From NCBI RefSeq assembly GCF_022436485.1, contig NZ_JAKUDO010000002.1, positions 1-64,000 on the forward strand: a DNA stretch of 64,000 nt. The letters run 5' to 3'. The notes under the pieces are model-generated. The model was not told the DNA's origin, did not search any database, and was given only the letters and a program-made list of their open reading frames with translations. The stretch's first letter is position 1. Every line of letters begins with the position of its first letter. Of the stretch, positions 41,998-49,811 are shown piece by piece. The translations under genes and the position numbers were made by a program. Source of the stretch: Agrococcus sp. ARC_14 (GTDB taxonomy: Bacteria; Actinomycetota; Actinomycetes; Actinomycetales; Microbacteriaceae).

Positions 41998-42774
41998 CTA
42001 GAGCGAGCTGAACACGGAGTTCGCGCGGATGCGTCGGTTCAGCCCGAGCGCCGTGATGCGCACCGCGGGGGCGTACTGAAGCATGTCGGCGCGACCTGCA
42101 GGGCCGGAGACCGAGATCGCGGCGATGGGTGTGCCATCGGCTCTGAGGATCGGGCACGCGACGCATTCGACACCGGGGTTCGACTCCTCGATCTCGTGGG
42201 CGTAGCCGTTGGTGCGCACGAGCTCGAGCTGGCGGCGCAGCCCGGCCTCGTCCGGCACGGTGCCTGGCCCGAGGAGCTCGAAGGCCTCCGGGATCGCCAG
42301 CGCGACGAGCTCGTCAGAGGAGTGCGCCAGCACGGCCTTGCCGCCGGCGGTCGCATAGGCGGGAACCCGCCCACCGACTCGCGAACGGATCACCATCTCG
42401 GCGTCTCGCCCGCGCAGGATCTCGACGTAGACCTGGTCGGCGCCCTTGAGCACGCTGAGCTGCACCGTGGTCCCCGTCGCCTGCCGCAGGTCGGCCATGG
42501 CGGCCAGCGCGAGCTGCCGCAGCTCCTTCGAGCGCTGCGCCAGCTCGCCGAGCTCGAACAGCCGGATGCCGACGCGCACGCCGTGATCGGCGCGCTCCAG
42601 GAAGTCGACGGCGACGAGCTCGCTGACGATGCGCGAGGTGACCGACTTGGCGAGCCCGGCCTGGCGCGCGATGTCGTTGACGCCGAGTACGGGCCGTTCG
42701 CCGTTGAAGGCGCCCAGCACCGCGGCCACACGGCCGATCATGGAGCGCGGACTGCTCCGCTCATCGGAACTCAT
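41998..42774 (-). CDS. IclR family transcriptional regulator
   Basis: A 258-residue regulator. The N-terminal winged helix at about 10-70 has V-N-D-I-A-R-Q-A-G-L-A-K-S-V-T-S-R-I-V. The C-terminal effector domain has the family pattern with A-T-A-G-G-K-A-V-L-A and C-V-A-C-P-I. A TAGACT hexamer ends 6 bases before the ATG and no ribosome site is seen, so the transcript may be leaderless. It is divergent from the semialdehyde dehydrogenase and upstream of the ADH-MHS-aldolase genes, matching local control of a carboxylate pathway. Confidence 0.88.
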   Translation of the reverse strand: MSSDERSSPRSMIGRVAAVLGAFNGERPVLGVNDIARQAGLAKSVTSRIVSELVAVDFLERADHGVRVGIRLFELGELAQRSKELRQLALAAMADLRQATGTTVQLSVLKGADQVYVEILRGRDAEMVIRSRVGGRVPAYATAGGKAVLAHSSDELVALAIPEAFELLGPGTVPDEAGLRRQLELVRTNGYAHEIEESNPGVECVACPILRADGTPIAAISVSGPAGRADMLQYAPAVRITALGLNRRIRANSVFSSL

Positions 42775-42855
42775 GGCGGCAGTCTAGCTGCGGGTGTGCG
42801 TTGATGGAGGGGTCGCGGCGAGGCTGCCGCGCGCGTGAGCCAACAGGAGGACCGG

Positions 42856-44313
42856 ATGACCGAGACCGCAACGCCCACCCTGACCACCGACCAGGTGATC
42901 ACCCGGGTCGCCGACGCATCCGCCATCTGGTCGACGACGGCGTACGCCGAGCGCGCCCGCGTGCTGCGCGCCATCGCCGATGCGCTCGACGCGGCGGGTG
43001 CCGACCTCATCGCCATCGCGCAGCAGGAGACCTCGCTGGCTGGGCCGCGCCTGCGGGGCGAACTGAAGCGGACGACCTTCCAGCTGCGCCTGTTCGCCCG
43101 CGAGGTCGAGCGCGGCGCCTTCGTCGACGCTCGCATCGACCGCCCCGACGCCGAGTGGCCGATGGGTGCGCCGCGCCCCGATCTGCGGCGCATGCTGATT
43201 CCCATCGGCCCGGTGCTGGTGTTCGCGGCCAGCAACTTCCCCTTCGCGTTCTCGGTCGCCGGTGGCGACACCGCAGCGGCGCTCGCGGCCGGCAACGCCG
43301 TGCTCGTGAAGGCGCACTCGGGCCACCCGCGCCTGTCGGACGCCACCGCCGCCGTCATCGAGGCCGCCGTCGTCGAGGCGGGCGCCCCCGCCGACCTGCT
43401 GCGCGTCATCCACGGCACGCAGCACGGCGTCGAGGCGCTCAAGCACCCGGCGATCAAGGCGGCGTCGTTCACGGGGTCGATTCCGGCGGGGCGCACACTG
43501 TTCGACATCGCCAACGCCCGCCCCGAGCCGATCCCGTTCTATGGCGAGCTGGGCAGCGTGAACCCGGCGTTCGTCGCACCGGCAGCCGCGGGCAGTCGCG
43601 CCACCGAGATCGCGGAGGGCTACCTCGCGTCGATCACCGGCAGCCAGGGGCAGCTGTGCACGAAGCCCGGCGTGCTGTTCGTGCCGGCCGAGTCAGGTGT
43701 GGTGGATGCGCTGCGTGCGGCGGCAGTGCCCGGCCCTGCTCCGCTGCTCAACGACCGCATCGCGCAGGGGTTCCTCGCGAGCCTCGACGCGCTCGCGGGC
43801 CACGACGCGGTCTCGGTGCTGCGCGAGGGTGCGGCGAGCCGTGCTGCCGAGCCCGAGGCGACGCTGCTGCTGACGACGGCGGATGCGGTGCTCGACGACC
43901 CCGAAGCGCTGGTCGCTGAGGTGTTCGGCCCGGTCGGCCTGGTCGTGACGTACACCGACGCCGCAGATCTCGCGGTGATCGCTCGCGCGCTCGAGGGCCA
44001 GCTGACGGCGACCATCGTCGCCGACGAGGTCGACGCTGATCTGGCGCTGGCGCGCACGCTGGTGCCGGTGCTGGCCGACCGTGCCGGCCGGGTGCTGTGG
44101 AACCAGTGGCCGACCGGCGTCTCGGTCACCTCCGCACAGCAGCACGGCGGGCCGTACCCGGCGACCACCGCGTCGTCGACGACGGCGGTGGGCACCGCAT
44201 CCATCGCCCGCTTCCTGCGCCCGGTCGCGTTCCAGAACCTGCCGGCGGCGCTGCTGCCGGAGGCGCTGCGCGACGACAACCCGCTGGGTGTGCCGCAGTC
44301 GATCGACGGGTAG
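42856..44313 (+). CDS. Aldehyde dehydrogenase, 2-oxoglutarate semialdehyde type
   Basis: A 485-residue NAD(P)-dependent dehydrogenase of the KGSADH group. Catalytic Cys268 in G-Q-L-C-T-K-P-G and general base Glu231 in G-E-L-G-S-V-N-P; both fit the group better than ordinary aldehyde dehydrogenases (E-L-G-G-K). A-S-N-F-P-F-A-F-S at about 125 is the cofactor/substrate channel. ATG 42856 follows ACAGGAGG. These enzymes finish the non-phosphorylated pentose, uronate or hydroxyproline routes by making 2-oxoglutarate. Divergent from IclR, opposite the aldolase group. Confidence 0.9.
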   Translation: MTETATPTLTTDQVITRVADASAIWSTTAYAERARVLRAIADALDAAGADLIAIAQQETSLAGPRLRGELKRTTFQLRLFAREVERGAFVDARIDRPDAEWPMGAPRPDLRRMLIPIGPVLVFAASNFPFAFSVAGGDTAAALAAGNAVLVKAHSGHPRLSDATAAVIEAAVVEAGAPADLLRVIHGTQHGVEALKHPAIKAASFTGSIPAGRTLFDIANARPEPIPFYGELGSVNPAFVAPAAAGSRATEIAEGYLASITGSQGQLCTKPGVLFVPAESGVVDALRAAAVPGPAPLLNDRIAQGFLASLDALAGHDAVSVLREGAASRAAEPEATLLLTTADAVLDDPEALVAEVFGPVGLVVTYTDAADLAVIARALEGQLTATIVADEVDADLALARTLVPVLADRAGRVLWNQWPTGVSVTSAQQHGGPYPATTASSTTAVGTASIARFLRPVAFQNLPAALLPEALRDDNPLGVPQSIDG

Positions 44314-44320
44314 TCGCCTG

Positions 44321-44345
44321 CGGATGCGCAGCGGCAGCGCATCCG
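44321..44345 (+). terminator. Hairpin after the semialdehyde dehydrogenase
   Basis: CGGATGCGC pairs perfectly with GCGCATCCG around a 7-base loop, 8 bases after the stop codon at 44313. Confidence 0.65.
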
Positions 44346-44411
44346 GTGCTCGCTCGCTCGCTGGTGCCAGGCAATAGCGTTGACACCTGAGCGACCAGAG
44401 GAGGACACCCG

Positions 44412-45011
44412 ATGCCCGATCGCGCAGACGGCAGCTTCGTCACGCAGTCCGACGCCCTGAGGGTGTGGTGGCCGGCGGCGAGGGATGCGCTGCTCGAGGT
44501 CGCGCGTGACTACGGCGCCTGGCTGACGCACGAGCAGCTGAGCGAGCGCATCCAGGCGGCGACTGGCATTTCCACCCGGCACCCCGCGCCCGAGTGGATC
44601 GGTCGCGTGCTCGACCGCGTCTCGAACGATGCCGAGTCGCGGGGAGAGCCGCACCTCACGTCGCTCTGCGTCGGGGCTGATCTGGCCATCGGCGCCGACT
44701 ACCCGTGGGCACCGGCGGGCGGCGGCGAGCGCGCGCGCGAGCAGGGCGCCGCGGAGGACCGCTTCGAGTGCTACCGATTCTTCGGCGCGACGCTGCCGGC
44801 GGACGGCGGCGCACCGCAGCTGACGCCCCGCGCGCTCGCGCCTGCGAAGCGCAGTCGCTCGAGCGCGCCCCGCGGTCCCCGCGCTACGCCCCGAGCGACG
44901 CCGCCACCGGCGATCCGGGAGGTGCTCTGCACCGAGTGCTTCATGCTCGTGCCCGTGGCGGCGCAATGTCGGGACTGCGGCGCGCCCCTGCCGGAGCCGA
45001 CTGAGGGGTAA
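44412..45011 (+). CDS. Hypothetical protein with C-terminal zinc ribbon
   Basis: A 199-residue protein. The first 120 residues look compact and helical (R-V-W-W-P-A-A-R-D-A-L and L-T-H-E-Q-L-S-E-R-I), then an Arg/Ser/Pro-rich linker leads to a C-terminal C-x-x-C...C-x-x-C zinc ribbon (L-C-T-E-C and Q-C-R-D-C). AGGAGG precedes the ATG. No family recognised with confidence; the zinc ribbon suggests nucleic-acid or protein contact. It ends at a hairpin shared with the convergent TM2-domain gene. Confidence 0.72.
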   Translation: MPDRADGSFVTQSDALRVWWPAARDALLEVARDYGAWLTHEQLSERIQAATGISTRHPAPEWIGRVLDRVSNDAESRGEPHLTSLCVGADLAIGADYPWAPAGGGERAREQGAAEDRFECYRFFGATLPADGGAPQLTPRALAPAKRSRSSAPRGPRATPRATPPPAIREVLCTECFMLVPVAAQCRDCGAPLPEPTEG

Positions 45012-45029
45012 CCTCCCTGCGCGAACGCA

Positions 45030-45062
45030 GCGGCCGCCGAGGACGCAGTCCCTGGCGGCCGC
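45030..45062. terminator. Bidirectional hairpin between convergent genes
   Basis: GCGGCCGCC pairs with GGCGGCCGC over a 15-base loop, between stop codons at 45011 (+) and 45079 (-). Confidence 0.6.
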
Positions 45063-45078
45063 CCATCCGTGCGGCGAG

Positions 45079-46191
45079 CTACTGCACGGCGATCGTCCAG
45101 CCGCCATCAGCCATCACGGTGATGACCGACGGTCCGCCGTTGAGGGGCACCGTGCCCGAGTATGGTCCGATGTCGTTGACGAGCAACGGCATCGTGAACA
45201 GGTCTTCGCTGTGCTGCTGCACGATGAAGTTCGCCTGGCCGTCGTGCGTGATCGCAGCCGCACCGGCATCGCCGCCGTAGAGGAAGACGCCGTCGCCGCT
45301 GCCGCTGGGCGCAAGCTCCGGCGCGTTCGCGATCGGCGCGACGGTCAGCTCCCACGCACCGTCGGCGGTCACCTGCAGGCGTGCGCCCTCACCGAAGGCG
45401 TTCAGACCGTAGGCGGCCTGGCCGCTGTAGTTGCCGATGGTGTTGACGAGCAGGTCGCCAGTCGACTGGTTGCTGCCATCGAGCACCTGCACGATGAAGT
45501 TCGCCGAGCCAGTGTGCGTCGCGGTCACGAAGCCAACGCCTGCGGGCAGCTCGATGACCGAGTCTCCCGAACCCTGCTGCGTGACGGGGTCGAAGCTGCC
45601 GAAGCTCCCGGCCGCCCACGAGGCGGCGTCGTCGGCAGGCTCGTCCACGACGGGCTCGGCGACCGGCTTCTCTGCAACTTCCTCCGGCTCCTCGATGACC
45701 GGCGCTTCGGCCGGCGCCTCTGCCGCAGCGGCGGGCTCGGTCACGGCGGGCACGGCCACCGGCACGCGGCTCCCCGCCGACGCGCCATTGACCGCGCCGA
45801 GGATGATGCCGAGCAGCACCCACACGCCGCTGACGATCCACGCGACCTTCTTGTGCTGGTCATACCCGGCGAGCGGGCGCCGCTGCTTGTCGGTCTGGTT
45901 GCCCGTGAGGGTGATGATCAGGTCGACGAGCCACCAGATGCCCAGGCCGCCGAGGGTCACGAGCTTGAGGATGCCCGTGCCGATTTTGCCGAGGTAGAAG
46001 CGGTCGACACCGAGCAGTCCGAGCAGCATCGCGAACAGCCAGGTCGCGATGAAACTCTTCAGCGGCGCCTGCGGCGCGCTGAGGGGCGGGGCGGATGCGG
46101 TGCCAGGCGCAGGCGCATAGCCCTGCGGTGCGTACTGGGGTGCGTGGGCCTGCGGCGCTGCGCCGTAGCCCTGCGGAGGGATGTTGGACAT
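45079..46191 (-). CDS. TM2-domain protein with two C-terminal beta repeats
   Basis: A 370-residue membrane protein. A Pro/Gln/Tyr-rich N-terminus (about 1-40) precedes a TM2 domain at about 45-105 ([13 protein letters not shown], then two membrane spans), a third span at about 115-135, an acidic Pro/Glu/Val-rich stalk and two repeated extracellular modules. The repeats share F-I-V-Q and a following L-V-N-x-I-G-x-Y-S-G at about 235-265 and 320-350. This looks like a surface-displayed binding module on a TM2 anchor; the ligand is unknown. ATG with AGAAGGAGA upstream. Confidence 0.8.
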   Translation of the reverse strand: MSNIPPQGYGAAPQAHAPQYAPQGYAPAPGTASAPPLSAPQAPLKSFIATWLFAMLLGLLGVDRFYLGKIGTGILKLVTLGGLGIWWLVDLIITLTGNQTDKQRRPLAGYDQHKKVAWIVSGVWVLLGIILGAVNGASAGSRVPVAVPAVTEPAAAAEAPAEAPVIEEPEEVAEKPVAEPVVDEPADDAASWAAGSFGSFDPVTQQGSGDSVIELPAGVGFVTATHTGSANFIVQVLDGSNQSTGDLLVNTIGNYSGQAAYGLNAFGEGARLQVTADGAWELTVAPIANAPELAPSGSGDGVFLYGGDAGAAAITHDGQANFIVQQHSEDLFTMPLLVNDIGPYSGTVPLNGGPSVITVMADGGWTIAVQ

Positions 46192-46346
46192 GGATGTCTC
46201 CTTCTGGAGTGTGAACCCACCGGCCTGGGGAGTCGGAGGGAGAGGGATGGGATCGAGGAGCTGAGGGCGCCTCGACTTGTCATGAAGGTATGGAGGGGCA
46301 CTGACATGGCGTGAGCAGTGCCGCCAGCCCTAGGCAGGCTTTACGC

Positions 46347-46541
46347 ATGCCAGAGTCGATCGAATCGTGGCTGGAGGGCCTCCCCGCACCGAGCTCATCG
46401 AGCTTCTGCACGAACTCGCCGTCGAGATCGGGGGCGACGGCGCCCGGGCCTGGCCAAGTTCCAGCAGTTGCCCCGTGCAGTCCCAAGCGGCACCAGCGCC
46501 TCCAGTTGCTGCTCACTAAGCATCGTGCGAGCGCAAGTTAG
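46347..46541 (+). pseudogene. Small gene broken by three single-base frameshifts
   Basis: A continuous coding signal of about 65 residues is split over three frames. Segment one begins at ATG 46347 and reaches E-G-L-P; segment two starts near 46385 with R-T-E-L-I-E-L-L-H-E-L-A-V; segment three starts near 46453 with A-K-F-Q-Q-L-P; segment four starts near 46482 with P-K-R-H-Q-R-L and ends at TAG 46539. Each join is repaired by adding one base, in C, G and C runs respectively. Either a decayed gene or local sequence errors. The rest of the 412-bp gap 46192-46604 holds no other gene. Family unknown. Confidence 0.5.
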
Positions 46542-46604
46542 TTGCGGCCCGTCGTGCTCATGCTCTCGACGGACCGGCGCTCGCTCCGCTGTAGCATCCG
46601 GAAC

Positions 46605-47510
46605 ATGAGTGAGCATGTGCCAGCCGGTTGGTACGCCGACCCTTTCGGTCGGCACGAGCATCGTTACTGGGACGGCGCGCAATGGACGGAGCATGTCGGC
46701 TCGCAGGGCCGCCAGATGACTGATGCGCCGGTCGTCGCTCCGCCGTTCCCCGTGCAGACCCAGTCAGCACTCGTCGCGCCTTTGCAGATGCCTTCGTCGA
46801 CTCCAGCAGCGAGCAAGAAGGTGCAGCGCCAACTGCAGAAACTCGGTGTCGGTGACCAGGCACGCGTCGGGGGCGGGACGCTGTTCACCGAGCAAATCTT
46901 GGTCGTGAATCAGAAGGCGAAGTTCTTCGAGAGGAAGGCTGAATACACGGTCTTCAACCAGCACGGGCACAAGGTGGGCGGTGTGCGCGAATACGGACAC
47001 AGCATGTCGCGCGTGGTGATGAGCCGGGAGAATTCCACCAAGCGCTTCCAGATCGTCGATGGTGAAGGCCGCCCAGTCCTGACGCTGACCCGACCGGCGG
47101 CGGTGTTGAAGTCGAAAGTTGTCGTCATGCGCGAGGGCGGCACGCCCGTCGGGCAGATTGTGCAAGAGAACTTCGGCGTCATGGCCCCGGTGCTGGGCGG
47201 CCGGTTCAACATACGTTTCAGGATGGAGGCAGACGGCGAAACGCTCGGCACGATCAACGCTGAGAGTTGGCGCGCCTGGGACTTCAGTGTTCAGGATCCC
47301 AGCGGCAACGAGATGGGCCGGATCACAAAAACCTGGGCGGGACTCGGCAAAGAGAACTTCACCAAGGCTGACAACTACGTCCTCGAGATGCACCGGCAGC
47401 TCGAAGACCCACTCCTCTCACTCGTGGTGTCCGCGGCACTCGTCGTCGACACGGTGCTGAAGCAAGGCAGCGGCGAACAGCGGTCCCGCCGACGCACTTT
47501 CAGCACTTAA
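46605..47510 (+). CDS. DUF2510 plus LURP-one-like domain protein
   Basis: A 301-residue protein. Residues 1-35 form a DUF2510 module (P-A-G-W-Y-A-D-P-F-G and R-Y-W-D-G-A-Q-W-T-E-H-V). After a Pro/Ala linker, residues about 95-285 look like a LURP-one-related/scramblase beta-barrel domain (F-T-E-Q-I-L-V-V-N-Q, F-F-E-R-K-A-E-Y-T-V, and a C-terminal hydrophobic helix). TAGCAT ends 7 bases before the ATG, which fits a leaderless promoter. The function of this pairing is not known; lipid or membrane binding is possible. Confidence 0.78.
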   Translation: MSEHVPAGWYADPFGRHEHRYWDGAQWTEHVGSQGRQMTDAPVVAPPFPVQTQSALVAPLQMPSSTPAASKKVQRQLQKLGVGDQARVGGGTLFTEQILVVNQKAKFFERKAEYTVFNQHGHKVGGVREYGHSMSRVVMSRENSTKRFQIVDGEGRPVLTLTRPAAVLKSKVVVMREGGTPVGQIVQENFGVMAPVLGGRFNIRFRMEADGETLGTINAESWRAWDFSVQDPSGNEMGRITKTWAGLGKENFTKADNYVLEMHRQLEDPLLSLVVSAALVVDTVLKQGSGEQRSRRRTFST

Positions 47511-47690
47511 TGCGTGCTCCGCCTCGTCGCCCACGGCTATGAACCGCCCGATGTCGGCCGGCTGTCGAGGGGGCACACTGCCGGTCCAAAGCTGTAGGGG
47601 AGGAGCCTCATCGCGACTCAGCTGATCTTCCTTCACTTCTGGTCGGTGCGGCGCTAATACGAGTCAGGGGGTCGCACTATCGTCGTGATC

Positions 47691-49787
47691 ATGAAGGCCG
47701 ACGATGCCAACCTGCTTGATCTGCTCAAAGTGATCAGCCAGTTCGAGGTTCCAATCTTTCAACGCGCGTACGCATGGGGCGACGCCGAATGCGATCAACT
47801 GTGGCGCGACATCATTCGCGCTGGGCAGAACAGTGAACTCGGGGCACACTTCACGGGTTCGGTCGTCTACGTCGAGAAGTCCGCCGGGACCAAGACCAAC
47901 CAGGCCCCCAACCTCATCATCGACGGCCAGCAGCGCGTCACGACGCTGACGCTGATCCTCGCAGCGCTCGCCGACCACCTCGAACTGGCACCGGAGAGTC
48001 AGCAGGAGCCCGTCGAGGGTTTCTCCCCCGCCGAGATTCGAGACTCCTACCTTCGGAACCGATTCAAGAACGACGAACGCCGCTACAAGTTGCTGCTCTC
48101 CGCGGGCGATCGGGAGGCTCTCAAGTCAATCGTTGATGGCAGGGAGCGTCCTTCGGGCATCACGAGCCGGGTGCTGGAGAACTACGACCGCATACGCTCG
48201 AAGGTCAGCGATCCGAAGACCGACCTTGCCGTCGTTTGCCGTGGCCTCGCGAAGTTGCAGGTCGTCGACGTCAGCCTGGAACTCGGCACCGACCACCCCC
48301 AACTCGTCTTCGAAGCTATGAATTCAACCGGCAAGAAGCTGTCGCAGGCCGACCTCATCAGGAATTTCGTGCTGATGGACCTACCGATGGCCGAGCAGGA
48401 GCGGCTGTGGCGAGGACTTTGGCGGCCGATGGAACTCGACTTCGCCGCGGCAGAGTGGCGCTTCGATCAGTTCATTCGCGACTACCTCACCCTCGTGACG
48501 GGCACCATTCCGAGGCAGGATGACCTCTACGAGGCTTTCAAAGACCACGCGGCCAAGCGCCGCACCCATGACGACTCGATCGAGCCCCTGGTGGTCGATC
48601 TCCGCGAACACTCACGGCGATACGCCGCCTTCGTGCTGAGCAAGGAGGTCGATCCTGCGCTCAAGCGTGCCTTCGACGACCTGGCCCAGATCCGCGCCGA
48701 TGTCGTCTATCCATTCCTCCTCGAGGTGTACACCGACTACGACCTTGGCGCTGTCGCCCGCGACGAGTTCGTCGTGATTGTAGACATGGTCACGTCCTAT
48801 GTTTTCCGCCGAGCCGTCGTCGGACATGCAACGAATTCGCTCAACAGAACGTTCCAGATGTTCGGTCGTTCGCTACGCAAGGATCGCTACCTCGAGAGCG
48901 TCAAGGCGCACTTCCTTCGCATGCAGGGCTACCGGGCTTTTCCGACCGATGCGGAGTTTCAGGAGAAGCTCGTGACCTTCGACGCCTATCATTTCAAGCG
49001 TCGATCCTACCTGCTGCGTAAACTAGAGAATCAGGGAAGGAAAGAGCCGGTACCGACCGAGGAGTACACGATCGAGCACATCCTTCCGCAGAACGAGTCC
49101 CTGAGGCCGGAGTGGTGCGAGGCGCTCGGCCAAGACTGGAGAGCTGTGCAGGAGAAGTACTTGCACACACTCGGGAACCTGACGCTGACTGGCTACAACT
49201 CCGAGTACTCGGATCGGCCGTTCGTTGAGAAGCGGGACATGCAGGGAGGGTTTCGGCAGAGCCCGCTACGCCTCAACCAGGGCATCGGCCAGCTCGAGGT
49301 ATGGGACGCTGAGGCTATCGAGGAGAGAGCGGCGAGGTTGGCCGGCCGGGCGCGCGAAATCTGGCGCCGTCCCGAGCTGGATCCGGCTGTGCTTGAGCAC
49401 TACGAGGAGAGCCGTTCGAGCACGGGTTACGCGATCGAGGATCACCCAAACCTGCTGCGTCCCGAGCGACGGGCGCAGTTCGACCGTCTTGCTGAGCAAG
49501 TGCTGGCGCTCGATCCTTCGATCTCGATCGACTTCCTTAAAGTGCGTATCGTGTTCCGCTCTGAGGAGACGTTCCTCGAGGTCATCCCGCAGGCGGCGCG
49601 CCTGCTGCTCGTGCTCAACCTCCCGACATCCGAACTCCGAGATGAGCGAGGGGTCGCGCGTGACGTGAGCGCGATTGGCCACTGGGGCGTAGGGGAAACG
49701 CAAATTGCATTTGATGCCGACATTGAGTTCGACTACGTCATGAGCGTGGTCCGACAGGCTTTCGAATATCAGATGGGTGGCGATTGA
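47691..49787 (+). CDS. GmrSD-like restriction protein (DUF262 + DUF1524 + DUF5655)
   Basis: A 698-residue single-chain relative of GmrS/GmrD type IV restriction enzymes, which cut DNA with modified bases. The DUF262 domain has F-Q-R-A-Y-A-W at 23-29 and I-D-G-Q-Q-R-V-T-T-L at about 77, its nucleotide-hydrolysis motif. The DUF1524 HNH-like nuclease has I-E-H-I-L-P-Q-N at about 460 and H-T-L-G-N-L-T-L-T-G-Y-N at about 490. The last 110 residues resemble DUF5655. ATG 47691 is chosen; TATCGT ends 7 bases before it, consistent with leaderless expression, and GTG 47685 is an alternative. All key residues look intact. Immediately upstream of a four-gene restriction locus. Confidence 0.85.
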   Translation: MKADDANLLDLLKVISQFEVPIFQRAYAWGDAECDQLWRDIIRAGQNSELGAHFTGSVVYVEKSAGTKTNQAPNLIIDGQQRVTTLTLILAALADHLELAPESQQEPVEGFSPAEIRDSYLRNRFKNDERRYKLLLSAGDREALKSIVDGRERPSGITSRVLENYDRIRSKVSDPKTDLAVVCRGLAKLQVVDVSLELGTDHPQLVFEAMNSTGKKLSQADLIRNFVLMDLPMAEQERLWRGLWRPMELDFAAAEWRFDQFIRDYLTLVTGTIPRQDDLYEAFKDHAAKRRTHDDSIEPLVVDLREHSRRYAAFVLSKEVDPALKRAFDDLAQIRADVVYPFLLEVYTDYDLGAVARDEFVVIVDMVTSYVFRRAVVGHATNSLNRTFQMFGRSLRKDRYLESVKAHFLRMQGYRAFPTDAEFQEKLVTFDAYHFKRRSYLLRKLENQGRKEPVPTEEYTIEHILPQNESLRPEWCEALGQDWRAVQEKYLHTLGNLTLTGYNSEYSDRPFVEKRDMQGGFRQSPLRLNQGIGQLEVWDAEAIEERAARLAGRAREIWRRPELDPAVLEHYEESRSSTGYAIEDHPNLLRPERRAQFDRLAEQVLALDPSISIDFLKVRIVFRSEETFLEVIPQAARLLLVLNLPTSELRDERGVARDVSAIGHWGVGETQIAFDADIEFDYVMSVVRQAFEYQMGGD

Positions 49788-49811
49788 ACTCTGACCAGAC
49801 TGGGTATTCCG

